The notes below the pieces were generated by a model. That model was not told where the DNA came from, made no database searches, and saw nothing but the letters and a program-made list of their open reading frames with translations. A DNA stretch of 64,000 nt from Bacteroidales bacterium (GTDB taxonomy: Bacteria; Bacteroidota; Bacteroidia; Bacteroidales; JAADJA01). Below, piece by piece: positions 18,426 to 28,508 of the stretch (positions within the stretch are counted from its first letter, which is position 1; each line of letters opens with the position of its first letter). The DNA lies in the NCBI GenBank assembly GCA_020438105.1, contig JAGQVE010000013.1, forward strand, positions 1 through 64,000, written 5' to 3'. The position numbers and the translations under genes were made by a program.

Positions 18426-19046
18426 ATGGCAAATTTTGTACTGGCAAACTCAGGACATAACCGCGATGATGAAGCCTCCAAATTCGGGATGTGGCTCTTC
18501 CTTTTCACCGAATTATTGCTATTTGGAGGATTGTTCCTGGTTTATACAATCTACAGGTATCTTAACAGTGAAGCTTTTTTACATGCTTCATATGAACTGA
18601 ATGTAATTATGGGTACGGTAAATACCGTTGTTCTGCTAACAAGTAGTTTAACGGTTGCGCTTTCAATTACGGCATTGCAAAAAGGACATGTAAAGTTAAC
18701 AATGTGGCTGCTGGTGGCAACAATTTTATTTGCGCTCACATTCCTTGTGATCAAATATTTTGAATGGTCGGCCAAGTTTGAACACGGACTTTTCCCCGGA
18801 ATGGATCATTATGAACATTTGCCGGCCGGAGAAAAAATGTTCTTTTTCCTTTACTTCTTTATGACCGGATTGCACGGGCTTCATGTTATTGTGGGTGGAG
18901 TGCTCCTGGGTTTTGTTATGCGGGATATTAAAAAGAAAAAAACAACTCCGGATAATTATGTTTATTTGGAAAACGGGGGCCTCTACTGGCACTTAGTTGA
19001 CATTATCTGGATTTTCCTTTTCCCATTATTTTACCTCATCCATTAA
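18426..19046 (+). CDS. ctaE: cytochrome c oxidase subunit III
   Basis: A 206-residue membrane protein with five predicted helices, the short form typical of caa3 oxidases. The signature FFMTGLHGLHVIVGG (about 140-154) and the last helix with GGLYWHLVDIIWIFLFPLFY are diagnostic. It starts 5 bp after subunit I and is part of the same operon. Confidence 0.96.
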   Translation: MANFVLANSGHNRDDEASKFGMWLFLFTELLLFGGLFLVYTIYRYLNSEAFLHASYELNVIMGTVNTVVLLTSSLTVALSITALQKGHVKLTMWLLVATILFALTFLVIKYFEWSAKFEHGLFPGMDHYEHLPAGEKMFFFLYFFMTGLHGLHVIVGGVLLGFVMRDIKKKKTTPDNYVYLENGGLYWHLVDIIWIFLFPLFYLIH

Positions 19047-19079
19047 TTATTCAAACCATATTTTTCGAAAAATAGAGTT

Positions 19080-19403
19080 ATGGCAGACAATACAAATAGC
19101 AGACATTTACCCGGCGACCCAAAGGAGCATCACATTGTTCCTTACAAATTTCATATTGGTATCTGGGTTGGATTGATAATTTTAACCATAATGACCGTTT
19201 TGGTTTCTGTTATGGGAATCAGCCTGGTGGCATTTTCAGTGATAACTGCAATGATCATTGCCTCAGCTAAGGCGGTGGTAGTAGCCAATTATTTCATGCA
19301 TTTGAAATATGAAAATAAACTGATCACCTGGCTGATGGGAGTTACTTTGTTACTTTTTGTTGTATTTATTTCATTTACAGCATTTGATTATATAACACGA
19401 TAA
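19080..19403 (+). CDS. cytochrome c oxidase subunit IV
   Basis: A 107-residue protein with three hydrophobic helices (about 27-48, 50-72 and 80-102). The segment ASAKAVVVANYFMHLKYE matches prokaryotic subunit IV of caa3 oxidases. It is a small accessory subunit, placed between subunits III and II as in other Bacteroidota operons. Confidence 0.92.
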   Translation: MADNTNSRHLPGDPKEHHIVPYKFHIGIWVGLIILTIMTVLVSVMGISLVAFSVITAMIIASAKAVVVANYFMHLKYENKLITWLMGVTLLLFVVFISFTAFDYITR

Positions 19404-19414
19404 AACAAGAGTAT

Positions 19415-20323
19415 ATGTTTTCGAACGCGTCAAATTTTGTACAGGGAGTTGATACTTCATTTGCGATCATCCTGGGAGCTTCACTTTTTTTCCTGGTTGG
19501 TATCACTGGTGTAATGGTGTATTTTGTTGTTCGCTATAACAAAAACAAACACCCCGAAGCCCAGGATGTACATGAAAATAAGAAACTTGAAATCACCTGG
19601 ACTGTAATCCCAACCATCCTGGTTTTGGTTATGTTTTACTTTGGCTGGACCGGATATGAGCCTATGCGTAAGATTCCTGAAGAGGGTATTAAAGTGAAAG
19701 CACACGCACAAATGTGGAGCTGGCAGTTTGAGTATGAAAACGGCAAATACTCCGACACACTTGTTGTACCAAAAGATGAAGCTGTTATCCTTGATCTGAT
19801 TTCGAGAGATGTTGTACATAGTTTGTATATCCCCGCTTTCAGGATCAAAGAAGATGTGGTACCAGGCGTAAACAATAAAATGTGGTTCATCGGGCAGGAG
19901 CTTGGCAAATACAATATTTTCTGCGCTGAATTTTGTGGTGATCTGCACTCAAAAATGTTAAGCAGTGTGCATGTAATTGCTCCTGAAGAATACAATGTTT
20001 GGTATAACGATACCACGCAACCGGAAATTCATCCGGGACTTGTCGTATTAAAAAAGAATGCCTGTGTTAGCTGTCATTCACTGGATGGAACGCGCATAGT
20101 AGGCCCGTCATTCAAAGGCATCTGGGGGCATGAGGTAGAAGTGATTACCAACGGTGAAGAGCGGACCGTGATGGTAGATGAGGATTATGTTAAACGTTCG
20201 ATATACGATCCCAATGCAGATGTTGTAAAAGGATTTAATCCGGGATTGATGATCCCATACCAAAACCTGGTTACGGAAGAGGAAGTGAATGAAATTATTG
20301 ATTATTTGAAAACGCTGAAATAA
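19415..20323 (+). CDS. ctaC: cytochrome c oxidase subunit II fused to cytochrome c
   Basis: A 302-residue subunit with two membrane helices (about 15-40 and 60-80), a cupredoxin domain and a fused cytochrome c domain, which defines a caa3 enzyme. CuA ligands are His135, Cys170, Cys174, His178 and Met181 (CAEFCGDLHSKM). The heme c motif is CVSCH (217-221). The fused heme receives electrons and passes them to CuA. The unusual gene order I-III-IV-II places it last among the structural genes, 12 bp after subunit IV. Confidence 0.96.
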   Translation: MFSNASNFVQGVDTSFAIILGASLFFLVGITGVMVYFVVRYNKNKHPEAQDVHENKKLEITWTVIPTILVLVMFYFGWTGYEPMRKIPEEGIKVKAHAQMWSWQFEYENGKYSDTLVVPKDEAVILDLISRDVVHSLYIPAFRIKEDVVPGVNNKMWFIGQELGKYNIFCAEFCGDLHSKMLSSVHVIAPEEYNVWYNDTTQPEIHPGLVVLKKNACVSCHSLDGTRIVGPSFKGIWGHEVEVITNGEERTVMVDEDYVKRSIYDPNADVVKGFNPGLMIPYQNLVTEEEVNEIIDYLKTLK

Positions 20324-20324
20324 T

Positions 20325-21188
20325 TTGAAAAAGTCATTTTTTAAAACACTTCTTGAGCTGAGCAAAGTAAGAATCACCTTTGCAGTTTCACTTACCACCA
20401 TCACAGGATATGTTCTGGCAAGCGGCCAGTTTGATGCCGGGCTTATTCTGCCAACCATCGGGATTTTTATCCTCGCTTGCGGTTCATCCGCATTGAATCA
20501 TTACCAGGAAAAGGACAAGGATGCCAGGATGGAACGCACCCGCAACCGCCCTATTCCGAGTGGCCGTATTTCTGCAAACGGTGCTTTGGTATTTGCGATT
20601 TTACTCACCATCATTGGTTCGGCAATCATCTATTTTGGCTCAGGCTTTCTGGCAATGCAATTGGGAATATTAGCTCTGATCTGGTACAATGCTATTTACA
20701 CGCCTTTAAAAAAGAAAACAGCTTTTGCAGTGGTTCCCGGTTCCGTGATCGGTGCCATTCCGCCCATGGTAGGTTGGGTAGCAGGAGGTGGAAGCCTGGC
20801 TGATCCCCGAGCAATGATCATCGCTTTTTTCTTCTTCATCTGGCAGGTACCTCATTTTTGGTTATTGCTTTTAAAGTTCGGAAAGGAATACGAAGCAGCA
20901 GGATTCCCATCCATTACCAGTTTTTACACCAACAAGCAAATCAAAAACACCACCTTTATCTGGACAATGGCAACGGCCGTTACAGCATTGATGTTACCGG
21001 TTTTTGGTGTTGTGAATTCTGTTGTTATTGCCCTGGGTATGCTTGCCGCAGTGGTATGGCTGGTAATCGTGTTTTCAAAACTGCTCCGTTCAGGTGATGA
21101 AAAATTTAATGCACGTTATTATTTTATCAAGATCAATTATTTCGTACTCTTCATGATCATTTTCCTGGCGGTGGATTCTGTGCTATAG
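20325..21188 (+). CDS. ctaB: protoheme IX farnesyltransferase (heme O synthase)
   Basis: A 287-residue UbiA-superfamily membrane enzyme that adds a farnesyl group to heme b, the first step to heme a for the oxidase of the same operon. The first Asp-rich motif is seen in NHYQEKDKDARMERTRNRP (about 53-71), and the conserved region FFFFIWQVPHFWLLLLKF follows. It starts at TTG one base after the subunit II stop, so translation is probably coupled. No ctaA (heme A synthase) gene is in the window. Confidence 0.94.
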   Translation: MKKSFFKTLLELSKVRITFAVSLTTITGYVLASGQFDAGLILPTIGIFILACGSSALNHYQEKDKDARMERTRNRPIPSGRISANGALVFAILLTIIGSAIIYFGSGFLAMQLGILALIWYNAIYTPLKKKTAFAVVPGSVIGAIPPMVGWVAGGGSLADPRAMIIAFFFFIWQVPHFWLLLLKFGKEYEAAGFPSITSFYTNKQIKNTTFIWTMATAVTALMLPVFGVVNSVVIALGMLAAVVWLVIVFSKLLRSGDEKFNARYYFIKINYFVLFMIIFLAVDSVL

Positions 21189-21540
21189 TTATTCATCCGC
21201 AACTTTCCCTTCTCCTAATATTATTTTACTTTTGATTTGATTATCCATTATAAGATAATTTTTAATTCATTGTGCATTATAATTTTGCCAATTAAGTCAA
21301 CAGCTTTAAGTTCAAGGTTCAGGATTTTAAGCATTGCCTTTAAATTTTTTTAAAGCAAATTCTAGTATAAGCAAAAAAGACAATATTGAGCAACATTTCA
21401 AGATATTAATCGTAAAGCCAAACCCAAAACAAATCCGGTTTTCCCGGGTATGGCCTTTCCCACAGAATCTGAATTATGAATATCATAAGTTAAAGATATT
21501 CAAACTAAATCAGGTGATTTTTTACCAAAAACAAAACATT
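21189..21540 (+). other. leader region of the MAM-repeat gene
   Basis: This 352-bp AT-rich stretch has no credible gene. TAATTTTG at 21280-21287 matches the Bacteroidota -7 element and could give a long leader of about 250 nt. A weak hairpin of TTTAAA arms lies near 21340. The reading frame of the next gene stays open back to 21334, but that part encodes no signal peptide and looks non-coding. Confidence 0.4.
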
Positions 21541-24500
21541 ATGAAATCAGGAATTACAATGTTGATAATTCTTATGGTTGGATTGGGTCTGCATGCCCAG
21601 GTATCAACATTTCCATACAACGAAAGCTTCGAATCAGGTTTAGGAGCCTGGATACAGGATTCAGGTGACAATTTTGACTGGACCCAAAAATCAGGATCGA
21701 CTCCCACTTCTTACACCGGGCCCAGTGCGGCGGCGGATGGCACCTTTTACATGTACACCGAATGCGACGGAAATTTACCTTCACGAACGGCCAACCTGGT
21801 CTGTAATTTTGATTTTACCTTACTCGCAGATCCGGTTATTTCCTTTGCCTATCATATGTACGGTAACGAGATGGGAACCCTGCAACTGGATGTTTTTGAC
21901 GGATCCACCTGGAATAACGGAGTTTGGTCGGTAACCGGACAACAGCATAATAATTCAACGGCGGAATGGACCAAACCGGTAATTGATCTTTCGGCATACG
22001 GTGGCATGAATAATATCGAGATTCGCTTTCGTGGAATAACCGGTAATCAAACCTATTACGACCGGGGCGATATGGCCATTGATGAAATTTCAGTGTCGTC
22101 ATTAAACACCAACATAATCAGCAGTTTTCCATATTGTGAAAGTTTTGAAAGTGGTTGGGGTGATTGGTACAACGTAGGAGCTGATGACTTTGACTGGACC
22201 CGAAATTCAGGGGCAACACCTACCTCATATACAGGCCCAACTTCTGCCAACAACGGAAGTTACTATCTTTTTACCGAATGCGATTATCATCTGCCCTCCA
22301 AAGTGGCTAATTTCGTTTGTCATTTTGATTTCACATCCATTCCAGAACCGGTGATCAGCTTTGCTTACCATATGTTCGGCGATGAAATGGGCAATTTAAG
22401 AATGGATATTTTTGACGGAACAACCTGGACCAATTCGGTTTGGTCGGCCGTTGGACAGCAACATTCCTCATCGGCAGCTGAATGGACCGTTCCGGTTATT
22501 GATTTATCAGCTTACGGCAGTATGAGCGGTATCCAGATTCGCTTCAGGGGAACCACCGGCAATCAGAACTATTACGACCGGGGTGATATGGCCATCGACA
22601 ATATTTGTGTTAAAGAAAAGGATGAAACCATCATCAGCTCTTTCCCTTATTGCGAAAGTTTTGAAACGGGCTGGGGCGACTGGTACAATGAAGGTGCCGA
22701 TGATTTTGACTGGACCCGGAATTCAGGTTCAACGCCCACATCTTATACCGGGCCAAACGCAGCAAATGACGGATCATATTATTTGTTTACCGAATGCGAC
22801 TATCACTTACCTTCCAAAGTGGCGAACTTTGTTTGTAACTTCGATTTCACTTCAATTCCGGAACCGGTAATAAGCTTTGCCTATCACATGTATGGCAATG
22901 AAATGGGTAATTTAAAAATGGATGTTTTTGACGGAACTACCTGGACTAATTCGGTTTGGTCGGCTGTTGGTCAACAACATAATTCCGCATCTGCCGAATG
23001 GACAATTCCCACAATCGACCTTTCCGCTTATGGAGGATTGAGCGACATAAAAATCCGCTTCCGTGGAACCACCGGTAATCAAACCTATTACGACCGGGGT
23101 GATATGGCCATCGACCATATTTGTATTGATGCAAAAGATGAAACTACAATCAGTGTATTTCCATATTGTGAAAGTTTTGAAACGGGCTGGGGCGACTGGT
23201 ACAACGAAGGAAGCGATGATTTTGACTGGACCCGGAATTCAGGATCAACACCCACATCATATACCGGGCCTTCATCGGCTGGCGATGGAACATATTATCT
23301 TTTTACAGAATGTGATTATCATCTTCCTTCCAAAGTAGCCAACTTTGTGTGCAATTTTGATTTCACATCCATTTCGGAACCCGTGATCACTTTTGGTTAC
23401 CATATGTACGGCAGTGAAATGGGCAGCCTGCGAATGGATATATTTGACGGGACTACCTGGATCAATTCGGTTTGGTCGGCAGTAGGGCAACAGCACGCTT
23501 CTTCAGGTGCTGAATGGACTTATCCAAGCATTGATCTTTCAGCATATGGCGGTATGAGTGATATTAAAGTCCGTTTCAGAGGAACTACCGGCAATCAAAC
23601 CTATTACGACCGGGGTGATATGGCCATCGACCATATCTGCATCAATCAAAAAGAAGAAATTATCATCAACTCTTTTCCCTATTGCGAAAGTTTTGAGGAT
23701 GACTGGGGAAGTTGGATCAACACCGGAAGTGATGATTTTGACTGGACCCGCAACAGCGGCACCACACCCACTTCTTATACGGGACCCAACAGTGCTGATG
23801 ACGGCATTTATTACCTTTTCACCGAATGCGATTATCACCTGCCCTCTAAGACTGCGGCATTTGAATGCAATTTTAATTTTACAGGAATAACCGATCCGGT
23901 CATCAGCTTTGCCTATCATATGTATGGAAATGAAATGGGAAGCATGCGTATGGATATTTTTGACGGAACCACCTGGACCAATAATGTCTGGACGGTTTCG
24001 GGTCAGCAACACTCCTCCGGATCGGCCGAATGGACTCAACCCACCATCGATCTTTCAGCTTTTGGTAATTTAAATTATGTAAAAGTCCGTTTTACCGCGA
24101 CCACTGGTAATCAGACCTATTACGATCGTGGCGATATGGCTCTTGACAATATTTGTGTTAAACAGATGGAAGAAGCAATTGTGGGAACATTCCCTTATTG
24201 CGAAAGTTTTGAGGATGGCTGGGGCGATTGGTTTAATGAGGGTGCCGATGATTTCGACTGGACCCGGCAAACTGGTTCAACACCGACCAACTATACCGGA
24301 CCATCAGCTGCCGGTGAGGGCAATTATTACATGTTTACCGAATGTGATTATCACCTGCCTTCGAAAGTTGCAAACATGACCTGTAATTTTGATTTTACAT
24401 CTATTGCTGAACCGGTTCTCTATTTTTCGTACCATATGTATGGAAGTGAAACCGGTTCGATGGCCATGGATGTATACGACGGAACTACATGGCATAATAA

Positions 24501-27186
24501 TCTCTGGTCGGCAACAGGACAGCAACATCTTTCATCGGGAGCTGAATGGCTGCGGCCTGCTATCGATTTAACTTCCTTTGGCGGGATGTCTGATATCAGG
24601 ATCCGTTTCAGGGGGACTACCGGAAATCAAACCTATTACGACAGAGGTGATATGGCCATTGATTATGTGTGTATCAGTGATAAAATTGAGCACATCGTAA
24701 ATGAATTCCCCTATTGCGAAAGCTTTGAACTTGATTTTGGAAATTACCAAAACGCAGGCGGGGATGATTTTGACTGGACCAGGCACAGTGGCTCAACACC
24801 CACCAATTATACCGGGCCTTCAAGTGCTCATGATGGAAATTATTATTTGTATGCCGAATGTGATTACCACCTTCCCTCAAAACAGGCTATCCTCGATGTA
24901 ACCTTTGATTTTACAACATTAGCTGATCCAAACTTATCATTCTATTACCATATGTATGGCAACGAAATGGGAAGTTTGCGTGTAACGGTTAATGGTAGTA
25001 GTGTTTTTTATGTAAATCAGCAAAAACACACCAGTTCAGGAGCACCCTGGTCACAAGTTAATATCGACATGTCAGCCTACGGTGGCATGAATGAAGTGAA
25101 CATTCAATTTGAGGCTATAACCGGAAATCAAACCTATTATGATCGTGGTGATATCGCCATTGATGAGATTTGTGTTCATTCACTCTCCGATTTATTTATC
25201 AGTGATTTCCCGGATTGCGTCAGCTTTGAAGAGGGTTTTGGCCGATGGTTCAATATTGGAACCGATGATTTCGACTGGATCATAAACAGTGGAAGTACAC
25301 CAACAAACTATACCGGACCCAACTCCGCCGACGATGGATTGTACTACATCTATGCCGAATGCGATAACAACCTGCCTTCGAAATCGGCAATAATAGAAGG
25401 AATTTACGACTTTACCTCAGAACTTACACCGGATGTTACTTTTGCTTACCACATGTATGGCAACGAAATGGGAACCCTGCGATTTAAAGTAAACGGTACA
25501 ACCATTTGGTCGAAAACAGGGCAACAGCAAACTTCATCAGGAGATCCTTATATAACTCAAAACATTGATCTTTCAACCTGGGGCGGAACAAGTCCGGTAA
25601 GACTTCAATTTGAGGTGATCACCGGAAACCAGAGTTATTATGACCGGGGCGATATTGCAGTGGATCTGATTTCGATCAATGGTCCTTGCAATTACTGGAC
25701 CGGAAATGAAAGCAACGACTGGAATGATCCTGATAACTGGGGGAACAATGTGGTTCCAAACCTCACCCGCGACGCTATTATTCCTGATGTGGCCTCAGGC
25801 TCTAATAATTTTCCGGAAGTAAATTCAAATGCACAATGTAAAGACCTGTTTATTTATAATGGAAGCAAATTAACCATTAATCCGGGCAGTGCATTCACCG
25901 TGGGGGGAACCACCATTAACCTGGCTGGTATTGATGGTATTCACATTGAATCGGATGCTTCGGGAATGGCGTCGTATATTGATGGAACAAGCAACGTTGA
26001 AGCTACAGTGGAGCGGTATTTCACCGGAAATAACCCGAGCTGGCATATCATATCTTCACCCATTAGCAACGGTACCGCCAATACATTTATGAACTTATAC
26101 CTGCGAAGCTACCAGGAAACATTGGCTCAATATGTAGAGATCATTGATCCGGCAACACCACTTGATATAATGGAAGGTTACATTGTTTGGTCGAATAGTG
26201 CCGGCAATAACCGGATATTTGAAGGAACCCTCAATTCGGGAAGCCTGACCAGAAATGTGACCAGCACGGCAACAGCACCTTTCGGATGGAATATGATCGG
26301 TAATCCTTATCCAAGTCCGGTGGACTGGAACCTTGTTATACCAACACTTTCGGGAGTAAATTCAGCCATTTATTACCTGGATGCCTCCTCCGGTAACTGG
26401 CTAACATGGAATGGTATTGTTGGTTCGGGATCGCAGTTTATTCCTCCTATGCAGGGCGTTTTTGTGAGTGCATCCGCCAATAGTTCAATCACCTTTGAAA
26501 ATGCCTATCGTAAACACAGTAATCAAAACGTGTTCTATAAAAATGAACTGAATGATCAAATTGTGCTCAATGTTACAGGAAATGGTTTTACAGATCAAAC
26601 ATTCATCCTTTTCGATGACTTGTCGACAGAAACATTTGATGAAAACGCCGATGCTTACAAGCTGATCAGCGATTATAATGATCTGCTTCCTCAGATTTAT
26701 AGTGTTTCAGGTGATACAAAATACAGTATCAATAGTCTGCCGAAAACCAACATTGTGGCGCTTGGTTTCCAATCCAAATCAGATGGAAACTTTGTTATCT
26801 CACTGGATAAAACTATCGGATCGGGGTATATTGGTTTGCGCGATCATAAAACCGGAAGTATCACTAACCTGGCTATTGAAAGCTATGCATTTGAATATAA
26901 ATCAGGTGATGATCCCGACAGGTTTGAACTGATTTTAGGAAACGAATCTGATGCTGATCAAATTGTTGCATTTCCGAACCCAACTTCAGGAGTGGTATTT
27001 ATCAATAATCTGCCCGAAGGAACGTATACAGCGGAAATTTATTCAATTACCGGGACTAAACTTCTTGAATCAGAAATGACTGAAACAAATCCTCGTGTTG
27101 ATTTAAGTGGCATGAATAAGGGAGTTTATCTGCTGCGATTACAAAATGATCAATTGCTCAGGGAAGTGAGGATAATTAAAAAATAA
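21541..27186 (+). CDS. large T9SS surface protein with eight MAM domains
   Basis: A 1,881-residue protein starting MKSGITMLIILMVGLG, a signal peptide ending near residue 20. Eight tandem MAM-like domains of about 172 residues follow (about 20-1380). Each has FPYCESFE, DDFDWTR and YTGP early on, ECDYHLPSK in the middle, YHMYG, and closes with TGNQTYYDRGDMAID. Repeats 2-6 are the most alike; 1, 7 and 8 diverge. Then come a WTGNESNDWNDPDNW module, a long beta-rich region and a T9SS type A sorting domain (AFPNPTSGVVF to the end). MAM domains are common in adhesion proteins and with metalloproteases, so a surface adhesin is the best guess. No catalytic motif is visible. Confidence 0.92.
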   Translation: MKSGITMLIILMVGLGLHAQVSTFPYNESFESGLGAWIQDSGDNFDWTQKSGSTPTSYTGPSAAADGTFYMYTECDGNLPSRTANLVCNFDFTLLADPVISFAYHMYGNEMGTLQLDVFDGSTWNNGVWSVTGQQHNNSTAEWTKPVIDLSAYGGMNNIEIRFRGITGNQTYYDRGDMAIDEISVSSLNTNIISSFPYCESFESGWGDWYNVGADDFDWTRNSGATPTSYTGPTSANNGSYYLFTECDYHLPSKVANFVCHFDFTSIPEPVISFAYHMFGDEMGNLRMDIFDGTTWTNSVWSAVGQQHSSSAAEWTVPVIDLSAYGSMSGIQIRFRGTTGNQNYYDRGDMAIDNICVKEKDETIISSFPYCESFETGWGDWYNEGADDFDWTRNSGSTPTSYTGPNAANDGSYYLFTECDYHLPSKVANFVCNFDFTSIPEPVISFAYHMYGNEMGNLKMDVFDGTTWTNSVWSAVGQQHNSASAEWTIPTIDLSAYGGLSDIKIRFRGTTGNQTYYDRGDMAIDHICIDAKDETTISVFPYCESFETGWGDWYNEGSDDFDWTRNSGSTPTSYTGPSSAGDGTYYLFTECDYHLPSKVANFVCNFDFTSISEPVITFGYHMYGSEMGSLRMDIFDGTTWINSVWSAVGQQHASSGAEWTYPSIDLSAYGGMSDIKVRFRGTTGNQTYYDRGDMAIDHICINQKEEIIINSFPYCESFEDDWGSWINTGSDDFDWTRNSGTTPTSYTGPNSADDGIYYLFTECDYHLPSKTAAFECNFNFTGITDPVISFAYHMYGNEMGSMRMDIFDGTTWTNNVWTVSGQQHSSGSAEWTQPTIDLSAFGNLNYVKVRFTATTGNQTYYDRGDMALDNICVKQMEEAIVGTFPYCESFEDGWGDWFNEGADDFDWTRQTGSTPTNYTGPSAAGEGNYYMFTECDYHLPSKVANMTCNFDFTSIAEPVLYFSYHMYGSETGSMAMDVYDGTTWHNNLWSATGQQHLSSGAEWLRPAIDLTSFGGMSDIRIRFRGTTGNQTYYDRGDMAIDYVCISDKIEHIVNEFPYCESFELDFGNYQNAGGDDFDWTRHSGSTPTNYTGPSSAHDGNYYLYAECDYHLPSKQAILDVTFDFTTLADPNLSFYYHMYGNEMGSLRVTVNGSSVFYVNQQKHTSSGAPWSQVNIDMSAYGGMNEVNIQFEAITGNQTYYDRGDIAIDEICVHSLSDLFISDFPDCVSFEEGFGRWFNIGTDDFDWIINSGSTPTNYTGPNSADDGLYYIYAECDNNLPSKSAIIEGIYDFTSELTPDVTFAYHMYGNEMGTLRFKVNGTTIWSKTGQQQTSSGDPYITQNIDLSTWGGTSPVRLQFEVITGNQSYYDRGDIAVDLISINGPCNYWTGNESNDWNDPDNWGNNVVPNLTRDAIIPDVASGSNNFPEVNSNAQCKDLFIYNGSKLTINPGSAFTVGGTTINLAGIDGIHIESDASGMASYIDGTSNVEATVERYFTGNNPSWHIISSPISNGTANTFMNLYLRSYQETLAQYVEIIDPATPLDIMEGYIVWSNSAGNNRIFEGTLNSGSLTRNVTSTATAPFGWNMIGNPYPSPVDWNLVIPTLSGVNSAIYYLDASSGNWLTWNGIVGSGSQFIPPMQGVFVSASANSSITFENAYRKHSNQNVFYKNELNDQIVLNVTGNGFTDQTFILFDDLSTETFDENADAYKLISDYNDLLPQIYSVSGDTKYSINSLPKTNIVALGFQSKSDGNFVISLDKTIGSGYIGLRDHKTGSITNLAIESYAFEYKSGDDPDRFELILGNESDADQIVAFPNPTSGVVFINNLPEGTYTAEIYSITGTKLLESEMTETNPRVDLSGMNKGVYLLRLQNDQLLREVRIIKK
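21601..25680 (+). repeat. eight coding repeats of about 516 bp (MAM domains)
   Basis: Repeat starts fall near 21607, 22123, 22639, 23155, 23670, 24187, 24702 and 25205. DNA identity among copies 2-6 is high, with long identical words, which suggests recent expansion or conversion and makes copy number unstable and hard to assemble. Confidence 0.85.
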
Positions 27187-27212
27187 TAATGTTTTAACCT
27201 ATTTAGTTGAAG

Positions 27213-27245
27213 ACCGGGTCGTGATATTCACGCCCGGTTTTTTTT
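27213..27245. terminator. terminator after the MAM-repeat gene
   Basis: ACCGGG-CGTGA pairs with TCACG-CCCGGT around a 4-nt loop and is followed by a T run, 27 bp past the stop codon. It is a strong intrinsic terminator. Confidence 0.85.
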
Positions 27246-27319
27246 CGGATATAAACATAAAAAACCGAATCCTTGAAAAGGATGGTTTGAAATAAAATAA
27301 TTGTTTGAATTTTAAAAAT

Positions 27320-27517
27320 TTAGGAAGTAAACCGGTTTTTATCCTTATCCCAAACGATGTAGGTAGCATCGGGTTGTTTGGCATGAAAATCAATATAAGC
27401 TTCCGCCATTTCCGGATTTTGTTTTTTGTAAGTTTCGTAAACCTGACGTTTCCCTTTGTGATTGTTGATTGCTTCTAAACCTTTTTCCCGCTTGTTTTTC
27501 TTTTGTAAAATTGCCAT
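27320..27517 (-). CDS. small conserved protein, function unknown
   Basis: A 65-residue, highly charged protein (MAILQKKNKREKG at the start, YIVWDKDKNRF near the end) with no signal peptide or membrane segment. I do not recognise a named family. Its codon use and composition look coding, and short lysine-rich proteins of this kind are found in Bacteroidota. It stands alone, between a terminator and the SDR gene. Confidence 0.6.
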   Translation of the reverse strand: MAILQKKNKREKGLEAINNHKGKRQVYETYKKQNPEMAEAYIDFHAKQPDATYIVWDKDKNRFTS

Positions 27518-27652
27518 GGTGGTATATTAAAATCGTAACTGAAATGCTATTCGTTAAAACAGACAAGCAGTTGCTAAAAATCGTTGCATAAAATTTGAAG
27601 CTACTTTTAGGTTCGATTTCCCGTTGGCACTAATCCTAAATAAAACAATAAG

Positions 27653-28486
27653 TTAAATACGAAAAGTATTTGAAGAATAATTGAAGTTGGATAATTCCTC
27701 ACTCAAATTCCAAAGCCTGTCCTGAACACTGATATCATAAGAAACTGCAGAAGCGCTTACAGCCCGGCTATTTGCAAAATATTGCCCTGACAGACCGGCT
27801 ATATCAGGGGAATCGGCCAGGAACACACTTGTTTTTGAACCATTTGCCAGGTCGGAACCACCTCCACCCCACCCGGCATGGAGCAGCTTAGTGCGTATTA
27901 CGCCCGGATGCAAGGAATTTGCTGTGATGTGGGTATCCCGGAGTAAACGGGCCAGCTTATTGGCAAAAAGGATATTGCAAAGCTTGGATCTTGCATAAGC
28001 ATCATACCCATCAAAATGTTTTTCGCCTTGCAAATTATCAAAATCCAAACGACTTGCATGTGCCATGGAAGCTACATTAATTATGCGTGCATAATCCGAT
28101 TTTTTAATGAGCTCAAGAAGTAAACCAGTGAGTACAAAATGAGCCAGATGATTCACCGCAAAAGTAAGTTCAAATCCATCTTTACTTTGTTCCTTTTCAT
28201 TCATAAAAACACCTGCATTGTTGATCAAAACATCGATTTTATCAAAACGATTACCAATTTTTTCAGCTAAATCACGAACTTGGTGCAATGTACTAAGATC
28301 CGCACCAAAGCCCCAAATATGATCGTTTCCGGTTTCCCTGCTAACAATGGAGGCTATTTGCTCTGCCTTTTGATTATTACGCCCGTGCACAATTACTTTT
28401 GCACCTTTTCGGGCCAAATCAAAGGCAGTTTGTTTTCCGATGCCATCGGTGGCGCCGGTAATAAGAACTATCTTATCATTTATCAT
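27653..28486 (-). CDS. short-chain dehydrogenase/reductase
   Basis: A 277-residue NAD(P)-dependent oxidoreductase of the SDR family. The Rossmann motif is TGATDGIG (about 10-17), the NNAG motif lies near residue 90 and the catalytic Tyr-x3-Lys is in YARSK (about 160). An Arg in HGRNN after the second strand favours NADP. The carboxy-terminal part resembles retinol-dehydrogenase-like SDRs, but the substrate is not known. It lies 22 bp downstream of lpxB on the same strand. Confidence 0.9.
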   Translation of the reverse strand: MINDKIVLITGATDGIGKQTAFDLARKGAKVIVHGRNNQKAEQIASIVSRETGNDHIWGFGADLSTLHQVRDLAEKIGNRFDKIDVLINNAGVFMNEKEQSKDGFELTFAVNHLAHFVLTGLLLELIKKSDYARIINVASMAHASRLDFDNLQGEKHFDGYDAYARSKLCNILFANKLARLLRDTHITANSLHPGVIRTKLLHAGWGGGGSDLANGSKTSVFLADSPDIAGLSGQYFANSRAVSASAVSYDISVQDRLWNLSEELSNFNYSSNTFRI

Positions 28487-28508
28487 GGGAATTTATTAAT
28501 AAAAACAG

